Source: Candidatus Microthrix parvicella Bio17-1
GTDB taxonomy: Bacteria > Actinomycetota > Acidimicrobiia > Acidimicrobiales > Microtrichaceae
Reading direction: 5' to 3'
Length of the DNA: 64,000 bases
NCBI RefSeq assembly: GCF_000299415.1
Contig: NZ_AMPG01000003.1
Location: forward strand, 316,093 to 380,092
Made by a program: the position numbers and the translations under genes. Below the pieces are notes generated by a model. That model was given only the letters and a program-made list of their open reading frames with translations, was not told where the DNA came from and searched no databases. Positions 20,389-29,702 of this stretch are shown in pieces; position 1 is the stretch's first letter; each line of letters begins with the position of its first letter.

Positions 20389-22188
20389 ATGAAATTGTTG
20401 CGTAATTGGACCTCGTCACGCGCGCGCCGGCTGGCCGCACCCGGACGCCGCCGCCCCGTAGGCCGCTCGCGTCGTGGTCAGGCGGCGTACACGCTGATCG
20501 AAGCGCTCGTCTCGGTGGCGATCACCTCGATCGTGGTCGTCGGGTTGCTGGGGGGCGTCATGACCGCCCTGAAGGGGAGTGCGCTGCAACGACGCGCAGC
20601 CACATCCGAGGTGGTGCTTCGCAACTTCTCCGAAGCGTTCTCCGACGCGCCCTACGTTGCGTGTGGAACCGGGGATGAGTACCTCAAGGCGGTCAAGGCG
20701 GCCAACGGGATCGATGAGGCCGACGACCTCGATGTCGATGGGTCCACCATCGACATCACCAAGGTCTCCTTTTGGAACGAAGGCTCCACCAACCCCGCCA
20801 CTTTCAATGACAATTGCGCAAACGCCGGTGACGACACCGGCATTCAGAAGGTCGAGTACTCGGTCTCAACAGCCAATGATGCTGGGCAAGACGTTCGGAA
20901 GCTGTCGATCCTGAAGCGCTTTGACGGCACGCTGTCGGATCTCTACGAGCAGGTGCCGGCTGGGGCCGTGCGGTGCAACGTCACCGCAGATAGGGACACG
21001 TTCATCGACGAGAACGAGCCGGGGAAGAACCACGGAGGCGAGGTCTCCATGGACGTCGCCGGAACGCCGGGGTCCCAGCGCCAGGGTCTCGTGCATTTCG
21101 ACCTACGTCCCGACGCCGCCCAGTGTGACGATGGCAAGCTGGTCCCGGTCGGTATGTCGGTGCGCTCTGTCGAGATGCGGCTGTATACCTGGCAGGTGAG
21201 CGGGAGCCCCGACTGCGCCACGGCCTGCAAGCACACCCTGAGTCGTGTGACCAAGGGCTGGGACAAAGACGACGAGGACACGATGACGTGGGGGTCAGAC
21301 CTGGAGGTGGACCCCGGCGGAGCTATCCCGTTCAAGCACGGCACGGGCTCTGGCGACCTCAGCCCCCGGCACCAGATCATCACCGATGTCAACCTGCTCA
21401 ATCAGGTTTCGCTGTATTATCAGGCGCCGCCCGAGAACAACCGTGGCTGGCTCATTGAGCAGGATTGCGGAGCCTCTGGAGCGGATTGCGAATCTCCGGC
21501 GCCTGGATTTCGGATGCGGACCCGCGAGTGGCCGAATGCCTCCCAGCGTCCGACGCTGTCGATCGTGTTTCAACCCAACTACGACCCTGGCATGCAGCTG
21601 CAGAACGTGCGATACGCCACCTGCGCCTCGATCGACAACGGTGGTGTTGACGGACGCCGAGACATCGTTTCGATCGGCTGTGCCGGGCGCCCCGACCAAC
21701 TGTGGCTCCACACGCCCGGCTCGGCCTCCGGTGAGGGACAATTCGAGACGATCACGGGCCTGGGCTGCATCCAGCCCAATGACTCAAACTCCGACTCCAG
21801 CGTTCAGACCTGTGACAACGGTCGATCCAACCAAAGGTGGGAGATCGCTGGCAGGGCGATCAAGAACCAGGGCGACCCCAGCCGATGTCTGGTCGCTACC
21901 TCGCAGAAGCTTGGAAGCGCCGTGGGTGTCCAGGCGTGCAATGGCTCAACGGAACAACAATGGATCTTTGGACCGCCGGTTACCTCAACGTCGATCCAAG
22001 CGGTGCGCCTGACTGCGCTTGGCAGCGATGGCAAGCCGACGGGTAGCTGCGCCGATGTTGAGGTCCGCCGAGGAAACGAACCCTACGACAGGTTCGCGTA
22101 TGAATACCGTCCATCGCAGACGTTTCCGTGCCTGGGACCGACGCGAAAGGCGCAGCAGTGGGACCTAGGGCCAATACCGTCCAGTTAG
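20389..22188 (+). pseudogene. PilV-like lectin prepilin (cassette 2), 5' part, split by IS4 element
   Basis: The first 594 codons of a gene whose remainder is at 23619-25932; after the insertion the frame runs five codons into the element and stops. The leader is long and Arg-rich, with GQAA/YTLIEALVSVAITSI as cleavage site and Glu5; position -1 is Ala rather than the usual Gly. A pilin region (to about 190) is followed by a DNRLRE/CBM96-like domain (about 194-395, starting at CNVTADRDTFIDENEPG). Ricin-type repeats begin at about 405 (QLW, QRW, QQW). ATG 20389 has AGGGG close upstream and is preferred over 20329. Removing the element and one target duplication gives an uninterrupted 1361-residue frame. 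The truncated product might still enter the pilus without most of its lectin. Confidence 0.82.
22161..22172. repeat. Target-site duplication, left copy
   Basis: GGACCTAGGGCC, identical to 23619-23630 on the other side of the IS. It is 12 bp, in the size range of IS4-family duplications, and nearly palindromic around CCTAGG. Confidence 0.95.
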
Positions 22189-23618
22189 GGTCACATTGGT
22201 GTAGTTTGGGTGGATGCCACGTGCTGGACAGTTGAAGCCCGAGTCGGATCGTCGTTTGTCGGATTTGGTGTCGGTGGGGGTGTTGATGAGGGCGTTCCCG
22301 CCAGATGCTGTTGATCGGGTGATCTTGGAGGCGGGTGCGAAGGAGCAACGCCACCGGGCGTTACCGGCGTGGGTGATGGCCTATTACTCGATGGGCATGG
22401 CCCTCTACGCGGACGGCTCGTATGTGGATGTGTTGGCGTTGTTGACCGACGGGTTGTCGTGGACTTCGGGGTGGGAGGACGCCTGGAAGTTGCCGACGAA
22501 GTCGGCGATCTCCCAGGCCCGTCAACGTCTTGGGTCCGCGCCGGTGGAGCAGTTGTTCCGTCAGGTGACCGGCCCGCTCGCAACGGTTGATACGCCGGGG
22601 TCGTTTTTGGCTGGCCGTCGTTTGGTCGCGATTGATGGGACCACGTTCGATCTTGATGACAGCCCGGCCAACGACGGGTTCTTTGGGCGGCCGGGGGTGA
22701 ACAAAGGCGAACGGTCCGCGTTCCCCCAGGCCCGGGTTGTTGCGGTCGCTGAGTGTGGCACCCACGCGATGTTCGACGCGGAGATCGGTGTGTACTCGGC
22801 TGGTGAACGCGAACTGGCCGGGCCGTTGATCGACCGGCTGGCCCCGGACATGATGCTGCTCGCAGATCGCGGTTTCTACAGTGCTGCGTTGTGGCAACAG
22901 GCCGCATCGACCGGTGCGGATCTGTTGTGGCGGGTCTCGAAATCGATCAAACCCCGCCCGGTTGAGGAACTCTGCGACGGGTCGTGGGTCGTGGAGATCC
23001 GCCCACCGAAAACCCCTGGGATCAGCCGGGGCAAGGCGTTCCGGGTTCGGCTGATCGATTACACCGTCGACAACCATACCGGCCAAGAACCCTCGGAGAT
23101 CCGGCTGTTCACCACCGTGATGGACCCGGGCGACATCGGAGCCCAAGAACTCGCTGTGGCGTACACCCAACGATGGGAGATCGAAACAGCTTTCGACGAG
23201 TTGAAAACCCATCAGCGCGGAGCGAGGGTGGTCCTCCGGTCGAGGTCGCCGGACATGGTCCACCAAGAGATCTGGGGGCACCTGTGTTGCCACTACGCCA
23301 TCAGAACGTTGATGTGTGAAGCCGCCCACCACGCCGGCCGAGACCCGGACCGGGTCTCTTTCGTTGCTGCCATCAACATCGCTCGTGCCACCATCGCTCA
23401 ACCGGGCGACTTTCCCCCCTCAGCACACTGAAAGCCGCTGGACCCAAGCAATCCGCAGGCTCGCCCACCGGCTCAACCCGCCCCGACGGCTCCGCACCAA
23501 CCCACGGGTCGTCAAACGCAAATACGTCAGCTGGCACGTCAAACGCGTCCGCCACGCACTCTGGCCCCAACCCGACGGCCCACCCCTCATCACCATCCTC
23601 CCTTAACTGGACGGTATT
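22173..23618 (+). mobile_element. IS4-family insertion sequence, 1446 bp
   Basis: Bounded by terminal inverted repeats: AATACCGTCCAGTTAGGG at the left end (22173-22190) and its complement with one mismatch at the right end (23601-23618). The first 15 bases are perfect. It carries a single transposase gene reading rightward and is flanked by a 12-bp direct duplication. It lies in the lectin-bearing minor pilin gene, in the same direction as that gene. Identical duplications and an otherwise intact host frame point to a recent insertion. The element type is assigned from the transposase; the specific IS name needs an ISfinder comparison. Confidence 0.93.
22214..23606 (+). CDS. IS4-family DDE transposase (with +1 frameshift near the C-terminus)
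   Basis: The main frame (22214-23431, 405 residues) holds the N-terminal IS4 domain and the DDE residues: D in RRLVAIDGTTFDL, D in MMLLADRGFY, and E within the YREK-type signature YTQRWEIETAFDELK. It ends at PGDFPPSAH. The usual C-terminal tail continues in the +1 frame, QHTESRWTQAIRRLAHRLNP then NPRVVKRKYVSW, to a stop at 23606. A run of six C at 23414-23419 is the switch point; five would join the frames into about 463 residues. It may be a real inactivating mutation, programmed +1 frameshifting at a CCC-C site, or a sequencing error. The catalytic residues precede the shift. Confidence 0.85.
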
Positions 23619-23630
23619 GGACCTAGGGCC
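23619..23630. repeat. Target-site duplication, right copy
   Basis: GGACCTAGGGCC, the same 12 bases as 22161-22172, directly abutting the right inverted repeat of the IS. Confidence 0.95.
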
Positions 23631-25932
23631 CGACGGGCGGATGGTCAACCGCCAGTTCCCCGCCGCATGTTTGGGCTACCGGGCGTCCGGAAGCCTTGTG
23701 ACCGCCGAGCAATGCGCGCAGGGCAGCGGGCAGCTGTGGGCGATCGAGGGAAACCAGATTCGCAACATCCATGAAGACAGGTGCATCCAGGCGGGTGACG
23801 GTCGACAAGTTCTGGTGTTGGCCACCTGCAACTCGAACGCCGCTGGCCAAGCCTGGTTGTTGGAACCGGCTGACTCCCCGGCATCCGTTACCCCGGTGCA
23901 GTTGCGCAACAACCTGAATGGCGACTGCCTTGAACCCGACGGCGCAGTCACCGAAGGACGGTGGATGTGGACCTACGAGTGCGGCGGGCTCGATCGCTCT
24001 GGCCAGGCGTTCATCCATACCAACACCGACGAGATGGTGTCGTTGGCCAACCCTGCGATGTGCCTCACCCGGGACGGTGCGTTGATGGTGAGGGAGTGCG
24101 CCTCAATTTACGGGGCCAAAGCCGGCCGACAGCTCTGGAAGATCACCGAGTTGAGCCAGCTCCAGTTGTCGGGATCCAACTGCGTTCAGGGCAACGGCAA
24201 CCTGCAACGTCTCACCCTGGTTGGCTGTGCCACGGACCAGAACAACGTCGACCCGGCCCAGCAGTGGAGCTCCGAGATACTCGGCACGACCACCTCGGTG
24301 CGCCGCCAGATGCGCAACCTCGACAGTGGAAGCTGTGCCGACCTGCAGATCAATGTCAACGCCATCGCCTGGCCGTGCAGCGGGGCGGAGCGGGCCATTC
24401 AGGGGGTGTTGCTGGCGAAGGTCGGCAACGAGTACGAGGTCCGTTCGGCCGCCAACCCCGGCCAGTGCCTCGACGTACGGAACGGCGGCAACGAGAACGC
24501 GGCGGTGCGTCCGATCGGCTGCAACTACGGCGTCTATCAGCGCTGGACGTTGTCGGAAGACGGCCAGCTGAAGACCTCGTCGCCCCAAGGCCGATGTTTG
24601 CAGGGTGGCTTGGACAACGCACCGTTGTTGATGAAGACCTGCGACTCCAATGCCAGCACCAATGCTGCGCAACGCTGGGAGTTTAAGGACGCGACCGACA
24701 CCCGGCAGCTGCGTCAGATTGGAAATGTGAAGAGCGGTAGCTGCCTCGATGTGCTCGGTACGGTGACGAAGGGCCAGGCCTACACCGGCCTGCCGTGTTC
24801 CGGTGCGGATCGCCCGAACCAGGCGTTCGTGCAGCTGAACAATGGTGCGTTCGCCTCGGCATCCTCCGACCCCAACCTGTGCGTCGACGGCGGCGGCAAG
24901 AACGGTGACGCACTACTGGCCTGGGACTGCAAGAGCCCGGCGGATAATCAGGAGTGGAGGGTTGACGGTTCGCTGTTCAGGCAAGGCGACTCCGGTCGAT
25001 GCGCCGAGTTCAACCCCGGTTCGAACCTTTCCAGCGTGCAGACGTGTGACTCCACCAGGCAGTACCAAGCTTGGGCGGTCGAGGATGTTTCCGGCACCCC
25101 CTCCAGCACGTTGCAGTTCCGAAACGCCGACAATGGCTGCCTGGACATTGCAGGTACAACCCGAGCCTCATACTCCAATAACGACCCACTGGTCGTCATG
25201 CCGTGCCTGGGTTCCGCCCGCACCAACCAGTCGTTCCGGCTGATGAGTAACGGCATGATCCGCTCCACCGGCACTCCGGGCCAGTGTGTCGACGCGGCTT
25301 CAACCGGCCCGTTGCTGTACCCCTGCGCCGACAACAACCCCAACCAACGTTGGAAGCTGGACGGTGGTCGGATCATGAACGTGACTGCCGCTGGAGTATC
25401 ACGGGGCGTGTGCATCCGGGGCGGTCTTGATGGGGCCCGGGCCATCACAACGAACTGCTCGACTTCCGGCGACCAGCAGTGGGTGGCCGAAGCCCACGGG
25501 CTCAACACGCGGCCCAATACGGTCGGGCGGTTGCGTACGCCGGGCGACAACTTGTGTCTCCAAACCGAGGCGCTCCAGGGCAACGGATCGCTGCGGGTGC
25601 AGGGTGGACCGTGTTCGTCCAGCGGCAAGCCGCAACAGCGTTTCGTTCGGCTCAATACCGGGCAGTTTCGCCCCGTTGCCAACCTCGGGTTCTGCCTGAA
25701 CGCCAACGGCAATAGTGACGGTGCGGTGCCCAATACGATCGCCTGCCCGATCGGCAGCAGCAATACGGCCCTGGAATGGGTGATCGACTCCAACGGGTGG
25801 CTGAGCAGCGTCAACAGCAACCTCTGCATCGAGGCGCCAGGGCCCGGATGGCTCGCCCGTCAACGTGCGTGCGCTGTCGAGCCCATCAAGGCCAACCAAC
25901 AATGGGCCTTTGAAGTGGAGGCGGGGCTGTGA
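23619..25932 (+). pseudogene. PilV-like lectin prepilin (cassette 2), 3' part: ricin-type lectin repeats
   Basis: The continuation of the gene split at 22172, in the same frame (GAC CTA GGG CC then C GAC GGG). It encodes about 767 residues made of beta-trefoil units: QLWAIE, QAWLLE, QLWKIT, QQWSSE, QRWTLS, QRWEFK, QEWRVD, QAWAVE, QRWKLD, QQWVAE and a final QQWAFE, with degenerate units (QAF, QSF, QRF) between. Together with the 5' part there are about 15 QxW motifs, or roughly five to six ricin-B-like lectin domains with regularly spaced Cys pairs. Separated from the leader and pilin helix it has no export signal, so this piece is probably silent. The stop overlaps the next start (GTGA), which shows the ancestral operon. 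Confidence 0.83.
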
Positions 25933-27236
25933 TCGTTCGGGGCGTGTACAAGCGGCGTAGGGGCCAGTCCGGGTTGACGCTGATCGAACTGTTGGTGGCG
26001 ATGGCGGTTACCACCATCATCTTCGGCGGGTTGGGCGGGGCATTGATCATCCTCATGCGCACGCCGCCGGAGACCGTCGCAAACCTGACCAGTTCCGCCT
26101 CGGCGTTTCAAACCGGCTCGATGTTTGCCGATGACATCCAATCGGCCGGACCAGAAACCGGCGAGCTGGCGGTCACCCGTGGAACGCCAGGGTGTGGCGG
26201 TGGCCCGAGCTTGGTTCGGGCGGTGAGCCGGGAAGGCGGCGACGTTCAGGTGCGCAGCTACTCCGTATCAACCAACAAGGACACGCTCGAACGACGGGTG
26301 TGCACTGGGTCCGACCAGGCGGACGCGTTGGCGCAGAACCCGTCCGTCGGCACGGTGGTGCGGGACCTCGATCCGGGCGTCGAGCCGGAGGTCAACTGCC
26401 GGGCCTCGGCGGTCGCCAACACAGCGCCGACCACGCCAGACGGCGACTACCAATGTCGGTTGGTGTCGATGACGGTGACGACCGCCGCCAACCTGAAGTT
26501 CACGGTTGAGGGCCGGCGAAATACCGTGCAGACGCCGCTTGAGTCGGGGGCCCCACCAAAGCAGCAGTGCACCTTGAACGCCAGCGCCGACACCTACATC
26601 TCCACCCAGCCCAGAAAGAGAGATGATCCGAAGTATTACGGAACTGACGTGGAGTTCGTCGTTCAGGGTTCCGGCAAGAAGACCGGGTTCATGAGGATCG
26701 ATCTGCTGTCTCCCTGCCGGGGCGAGGACGAGCCCAGACTCCTTCCGGGCGGCAAGAGCATCACCTCGGCTGAGTTGTCGCTGAACCTGACGGACTCGCA
26801 CGACAAGCCGTCGACCCCCTCCAGCTTCCGATTGACAACGGTTCCCCCGGCGTTTCGGTGGAGTGAATACACGTTGGACGAGAACGGCGTCGATGGATGT
26901 ACTCAGATGTCTGCGATGCCGGACATGAAGCCCGACGATCCGCCACTCCCATTGGCGACCAACTTGCCGTGTGGCAGCAACTCCAATGCAGATTGGTTCG
27001 GAACCTTCAGCATTGGTCCCGGTGGGTTAAGTGGTCTCGGGAACAATCCCGTGAACGTGAAGGTCTCCGTGCTTGGCACCGTGCAACGTTGGTACACTGG
27101 GACCATGCCGAACAACGGCTGGGCTCTCGACCGTGACGTGGACGAGGGCGGCGATCGTCGGGTTGGTGGGTGGCGCTTCGGTTCCAAGGAACGCAACTCG
27201 CTTGGGCCCCAGCTCGTCGTGAAGTGGGGGGACTGA
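25929..27236 (+). CDS. PilW-like minor prepilin with DNRLRE domain (cassette 2)
   Basis: A 435-residue prepilin. The leader reads RRRGQSG/LTLIELLVAMAVTTI, with Glu5 and a Gly at -1. A PilW/GspJ-like region runs to about 205. A DNRLRE/CBM96-like jelly-roll follows (about 210-435): CTLNASADTYISTQ near its start, TGFMRIDLLS, VQRWYTGTMPNNGWAL and QLVVKWGD near its end. This domain type is found in secreted and surface proteins and some members bind polysaccharide. The PilV-like partner carries the same domain, so the pair may interact or bind the same ligand. GTG start overlapping the preceding stop; its own stop overlaps the PilX-like start by one base (TGATG). Confidence 0.8.
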   Translation: MIVRGVYKRRRGQSGLTLIELLVAMAVTTIIFGGLGGALIILMRTPPETVANLTSSASAFQTGSMFADDIQSAGPETGELAVTRGTPGCGGGPSLVRAVSREGGDVQVRSYSVSTNKDTLERRVCTGSDQADALAQNPSVGTVVRDLDPGVEPEVNCRASAVANTAPTTPDGDYQCRLVSMTVTTAANLKFTVEGRRNTVQTPLESGAPPKQQCTLNASADTYISTQPRKRDDPKYYGTDVEFVVQGSGKKTGFMRIDLLSPCRGEDEPRLLPGGKSITSAELSLNLTDSHDKPSTPSSFRLTTVPPAFRWSEYTLDENGVDGCTQMSAMPDMKPDDPPLPLATNLPCGSNSNADWFGTFSIGPGGLSGLGNNPVNVKVSVLGTVQRWYTGTMPNNGWALDRDVDEGGDRRVGGWRFGSKERNSLGPQLVVKWGD

Positions 27237-27712
27237 TGAACGTGTCCAGTGTGTTCCGTCATCGGTTGCACGAGCGCAGGGGCCAGCGGGGCAGCTCGCT
27301 CATTCTGGTCATGTCGATCATGGTCATCGGGATGCTCTCGGTGGTCGCATTGATGAGCTACACGACGGTCAGCCTTCGCAGCGCTTCGGCGTATCGCACC
27401 TCGACCGAGCGGTTGCAGGCCGCTTCCGACGCGGTTGACGTGGCAGTCGCTGAAATCCGCGAGGACCGAACTGAGGGGTCCGTTGGCTCGACGCCGGTGG
27501 AGGTCGTCTATGACAGCGCGACAGCCAAGTGCACGGCCGAGGCGGGCAGCGGGGCCGCCAACCCAGGCGGTGGTTTTGACGATCGCACGGTTCGCTGCAC
27601 GGGGAGCTACTCCGGCAAAGACCTGTTGCGAACCCGGGTGCAGTTTGTGGACCTCAACGGAACCGAACCGGGCGCCGTGGCTCAAGAACTCGAGCGCCGC
27701 GTCGGCTCGTAG
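27236..27712 (+). CDS. PilX/GspK-like minor prepilin lacking Glu5 (cassette 2)
   Basis: 158 residues. After a basic leader (RRGQRG) the helix starts SSLILVMSIMVIGMLSVVAL, with a Gly at -1 but Leu at +5 instead of Glu. It then has the Ser/Ala-rich amphipathic segment typical of PilX (YRTSTERLQAASDAVDVAVA) and a small C-terminal domain with two Cys. It is the paralogue, by position and type, of the gene at 16596-17159. Start ATG 27236 overlaps the preceding stop. The gene ends 14 bases before the convergent DUF1206 gene, so this is the end of the cassette operon. Confidence 0.75.
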   Translation: MNVSSVFRHRLHERRGQRGSSLILVMSIMVIGMLSVVALMSYTTVSLRSASAYRTSTERLQAASDAVDVAVAEIREDRTEGSVGSTPVEVVYDSATAKCTAEAGSGAANPGGGFDDRTVRCTGSYSGKDLLRTRVQFVDLNGTEPGAVAQELERRVGS

Positions 27713-27726
27713 ACGGCCCCCGAGGT

Positions 27727-28573
27727 TCAGTCGCGAAGCTCGCGGTACTTCAGCGACACGACGCAGAAGAGTCCGTAGCCGATCAGCGCCAGGCCGGCGA
27801 GGGCCACCAGCACGAAGCCCCACGAGGTGACCGACACCTTGCGCAGACCCTGATCGAAGCCGACGGCGTTGTCGGGGGTCGGCGGTGACCGCCGCCCACA
27901 TCGAGAACACCGCCACCAGCCCCACCACGAAGGCCCGTCCGATCCAACCGACGGTACCCAGTCGGGTGATCAGCTTGCGGCGACGTGGGTCGCAGCCATC
28001 CAGGTCGAGATGCTTCAGAAACTTGTGTTCCCAGCCCTTGTAGGCCCGGTACCCGGCGACTCCGAGGGCGATCGCTCCGGCGACGAACACGACGATGCGG
28101 CCGGGGGTGGATGACAACAGCCCCTTCGACAGCCGCTCGATGCCGCCGCCGTTGTCGGCGCTCATGCCCAGCGCCGCCCGCGTGGCCGTGAACGCCAGCC
28201 CGGCGTAGATCACCATGGTGCCCGCACCACTCAGCCGCTTGAACCACGACTTGGCGTCGGTGTCGCGAATCAGCGCCAGGGCCAGTGCCTGCCATACGAC
28301 CAGTGCGACCAAACCGACCGCCAGCGCACCGATCACAATCCGGCCATACGGCTGGTCGGCCAACGCGACCACCGCACCCTTGGAGGAGGCCTCGTCGGCC
28401 GAGTCCTTCTGGAAGCTGATCAACAGCACGGTCCAGCCCATGAACGCATAGACGAAACCCCGGGCGAGCCAGCCTGCCTTGGGCAGCCACTCGGCCCACG
28501 GGTGTTCATCAAGCTTCTCGTTGGTCTTGTCGGCGACGTCGTCGAGTTTGTCGGTGTCATCAACGGGCGCCAT
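27727..28573 (-). pseudogene. DUF1206 membrane protein, frameshifted near the C-terminus
   Basis: DUF1206 proteins have three repeats of paired transmembrane helices. Two repeats and part of the third are intact in one frame (LARGFVYAFMGWTVLLISF; GTMVIYAGLAFTATRAALG; RAFVVGLVAVFSMWAAVTAD). The last 47 residues, NAVGFDQGLRKVSVTSWGFV to SLKYRELRD, lie in another frame. The break is at a run of five G on the plus strand (27874-27878); four would give a clean frame of 281 residues ending at 27727. It may be true decay or a homopolymer sequencing error; the preserved tail favours a recent event or an error. The function of DUF1206 is unknown. The ATG at 28573 is the likely start. Confidence 0.75.
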
Positions 28574-28691
28574 GACCACAGCCAGTACCCGCTTGGGGAC
28601 CAGCGCAAACGGCGCCGCGGCGCCGTTGTCGGTCGGGCGGGGTTGGGCTGGGCTGTGGCAGGCTTCGTCGGTCGACAGGGGAGGCTGGACG

Positions 28692-29702
28692 GTGGCCAAA
28701 CGAGGGAACGCCGCGCTGCTGATGTGGCCGGGCGTGGACGAGATGCTGCTGACGCCGCAGGTGCGTCAGGCGCTCGCCGAGGTGGTGACGCTGGTCGACG
28801 ATGCGCCGATCGACGTGATGGGTGCGCCGGCGGCCGACCTGGAGTCGGTCGAGGTGCTGATCGGTGGCTGGGGTGCCGCTGCGTTGGACGCCGCCGCCCT
28901 CGACCGCCTGCCGTCGCTGCGCCTGCTGGCCTACGCCGCCGGCACGGTGAAGGGCGTGGTCACCGACGAGCTGTGGGCCCGGGGCGTGGTGGTGTCGTCG
29001 GCCGCTGCGGCCAACGCGGTACCGGTGGCCGAGTTCACCTTCGCCACCATCGTGATGATTGCCAAGGACGTCTTCCGGGTGCGCGACACCTACCGGGAGG
29101 TGCGGGGCGAACAGCCGGTGATGGGCACCGGACCCTGTGGCCCGCTGGGCACCTACGGCATGAAGGTGGGCGTGTTCGGTGCCTCCAAGATCGGCCGCAT
29201 GGTGCTGGAGCGACTGCGCAGCCTGGACGTGGAGGTCGGACTCCACGACCCGTTCGTCGAGGTCGACGAGGCCGCCGCCCTGGGTGCGACCCGGATGGGG
29301 CTCGACGAAATGTGCGCCTGGGCCGACATCGTCACCGTGCACGCACCCGAGCTACCCGCCACCCGGCACCTGATCGACGCAGAACGATTGGCGCTGATGC
29401 GCGACGGTGCCTGGCTGATCAACACCGCCCGGGGGTCGATCGTCGACACCGCCGCGCTGGAGGCCGAGTGCGCGTCGGGTCGCCTGTCGTGCTTCATCGA
29501 TACCCCCGACCCCGAACCGTTGCCGCCCACCTCGCCGTTGTGGGACCTGCCCAACGCGGTGCTGACCCCGCACATCGCCGGGTCGATGGGCAACGAGGTG
29601 GCCCGCATGGGCCGCCTGGCCGTCGACGAGGTGGAACGGTTCATGGCCGGTCAACCGCTCTGCCACGAGGTGCGAGCCGAGGACTTGGACCTCCTGGCGT
29701 GA
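28692..29702 (+). CDS. D-2-hydroxyacid dehydrogenase family protein
   Basis: 336 residues of the NAD(P)-dependent D-isomer 2-hydroxyacid dehydrogenase family. The Rossmann segment is GMKVGVFGASKIGRMVLERL, where the usual GxGxxG reads GASKIG. The catalytic Arg is in NTARGSIVD, the Glu region in DTPDPEPLPP, and the His in LTPHIAGS. The GTG at 28692 follows AGGGGAGG by about seven bases. It is first in a four-enzyme cluster with overlapping starts, which suggests oxidation or reduction of a sugar-derived 2-keto or 2-hydroxy acid. The substrate cannot be read from the sequence. Confidence 0.85.
   Translation: MAKRGNAALLMWPGVDEMLLTPQVRQALAEVVTLVDDAPIDVMGAPAADLESVEVLIGGWGAAALDAAALDRLPSLRLLAYAAGTVKGVVTDELWARGVVVSSAAAANAVPVAEFTFATIVMIAKDVFRVRDTYREVRGEQPVMGTGPCGPLGTYGMKVGVFGASKIGRMVLERLRSLDVEVGLHDPFVEVDEAAALGATRMGLDEMCAWADIVTVHAPELPATRHLIDAERLALMRDGAWLINTARGSIVDTAALEAECASGRLSCFIDTPDPEPLPPTSPLWDLPNAVLTPHIAGSMGNEVARMGRLAVDEVERFMAGQPLCHEVRAEDLDLLA

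Noticed and set aside
26903-27726. Minus-strand extension of the DUF1206 frame past its breakpoint
   Set aside because: After the frameshift the frame reads antisense through the cassette-2 pilins with no family similarity.
28502-29698. Upstream in-frame extension of the DHDPS-family gene
   Set aside because: It is the +2 shadow of the 2-hydroxyacid dehydrogenase; the GTGA overlap fixes the real start.
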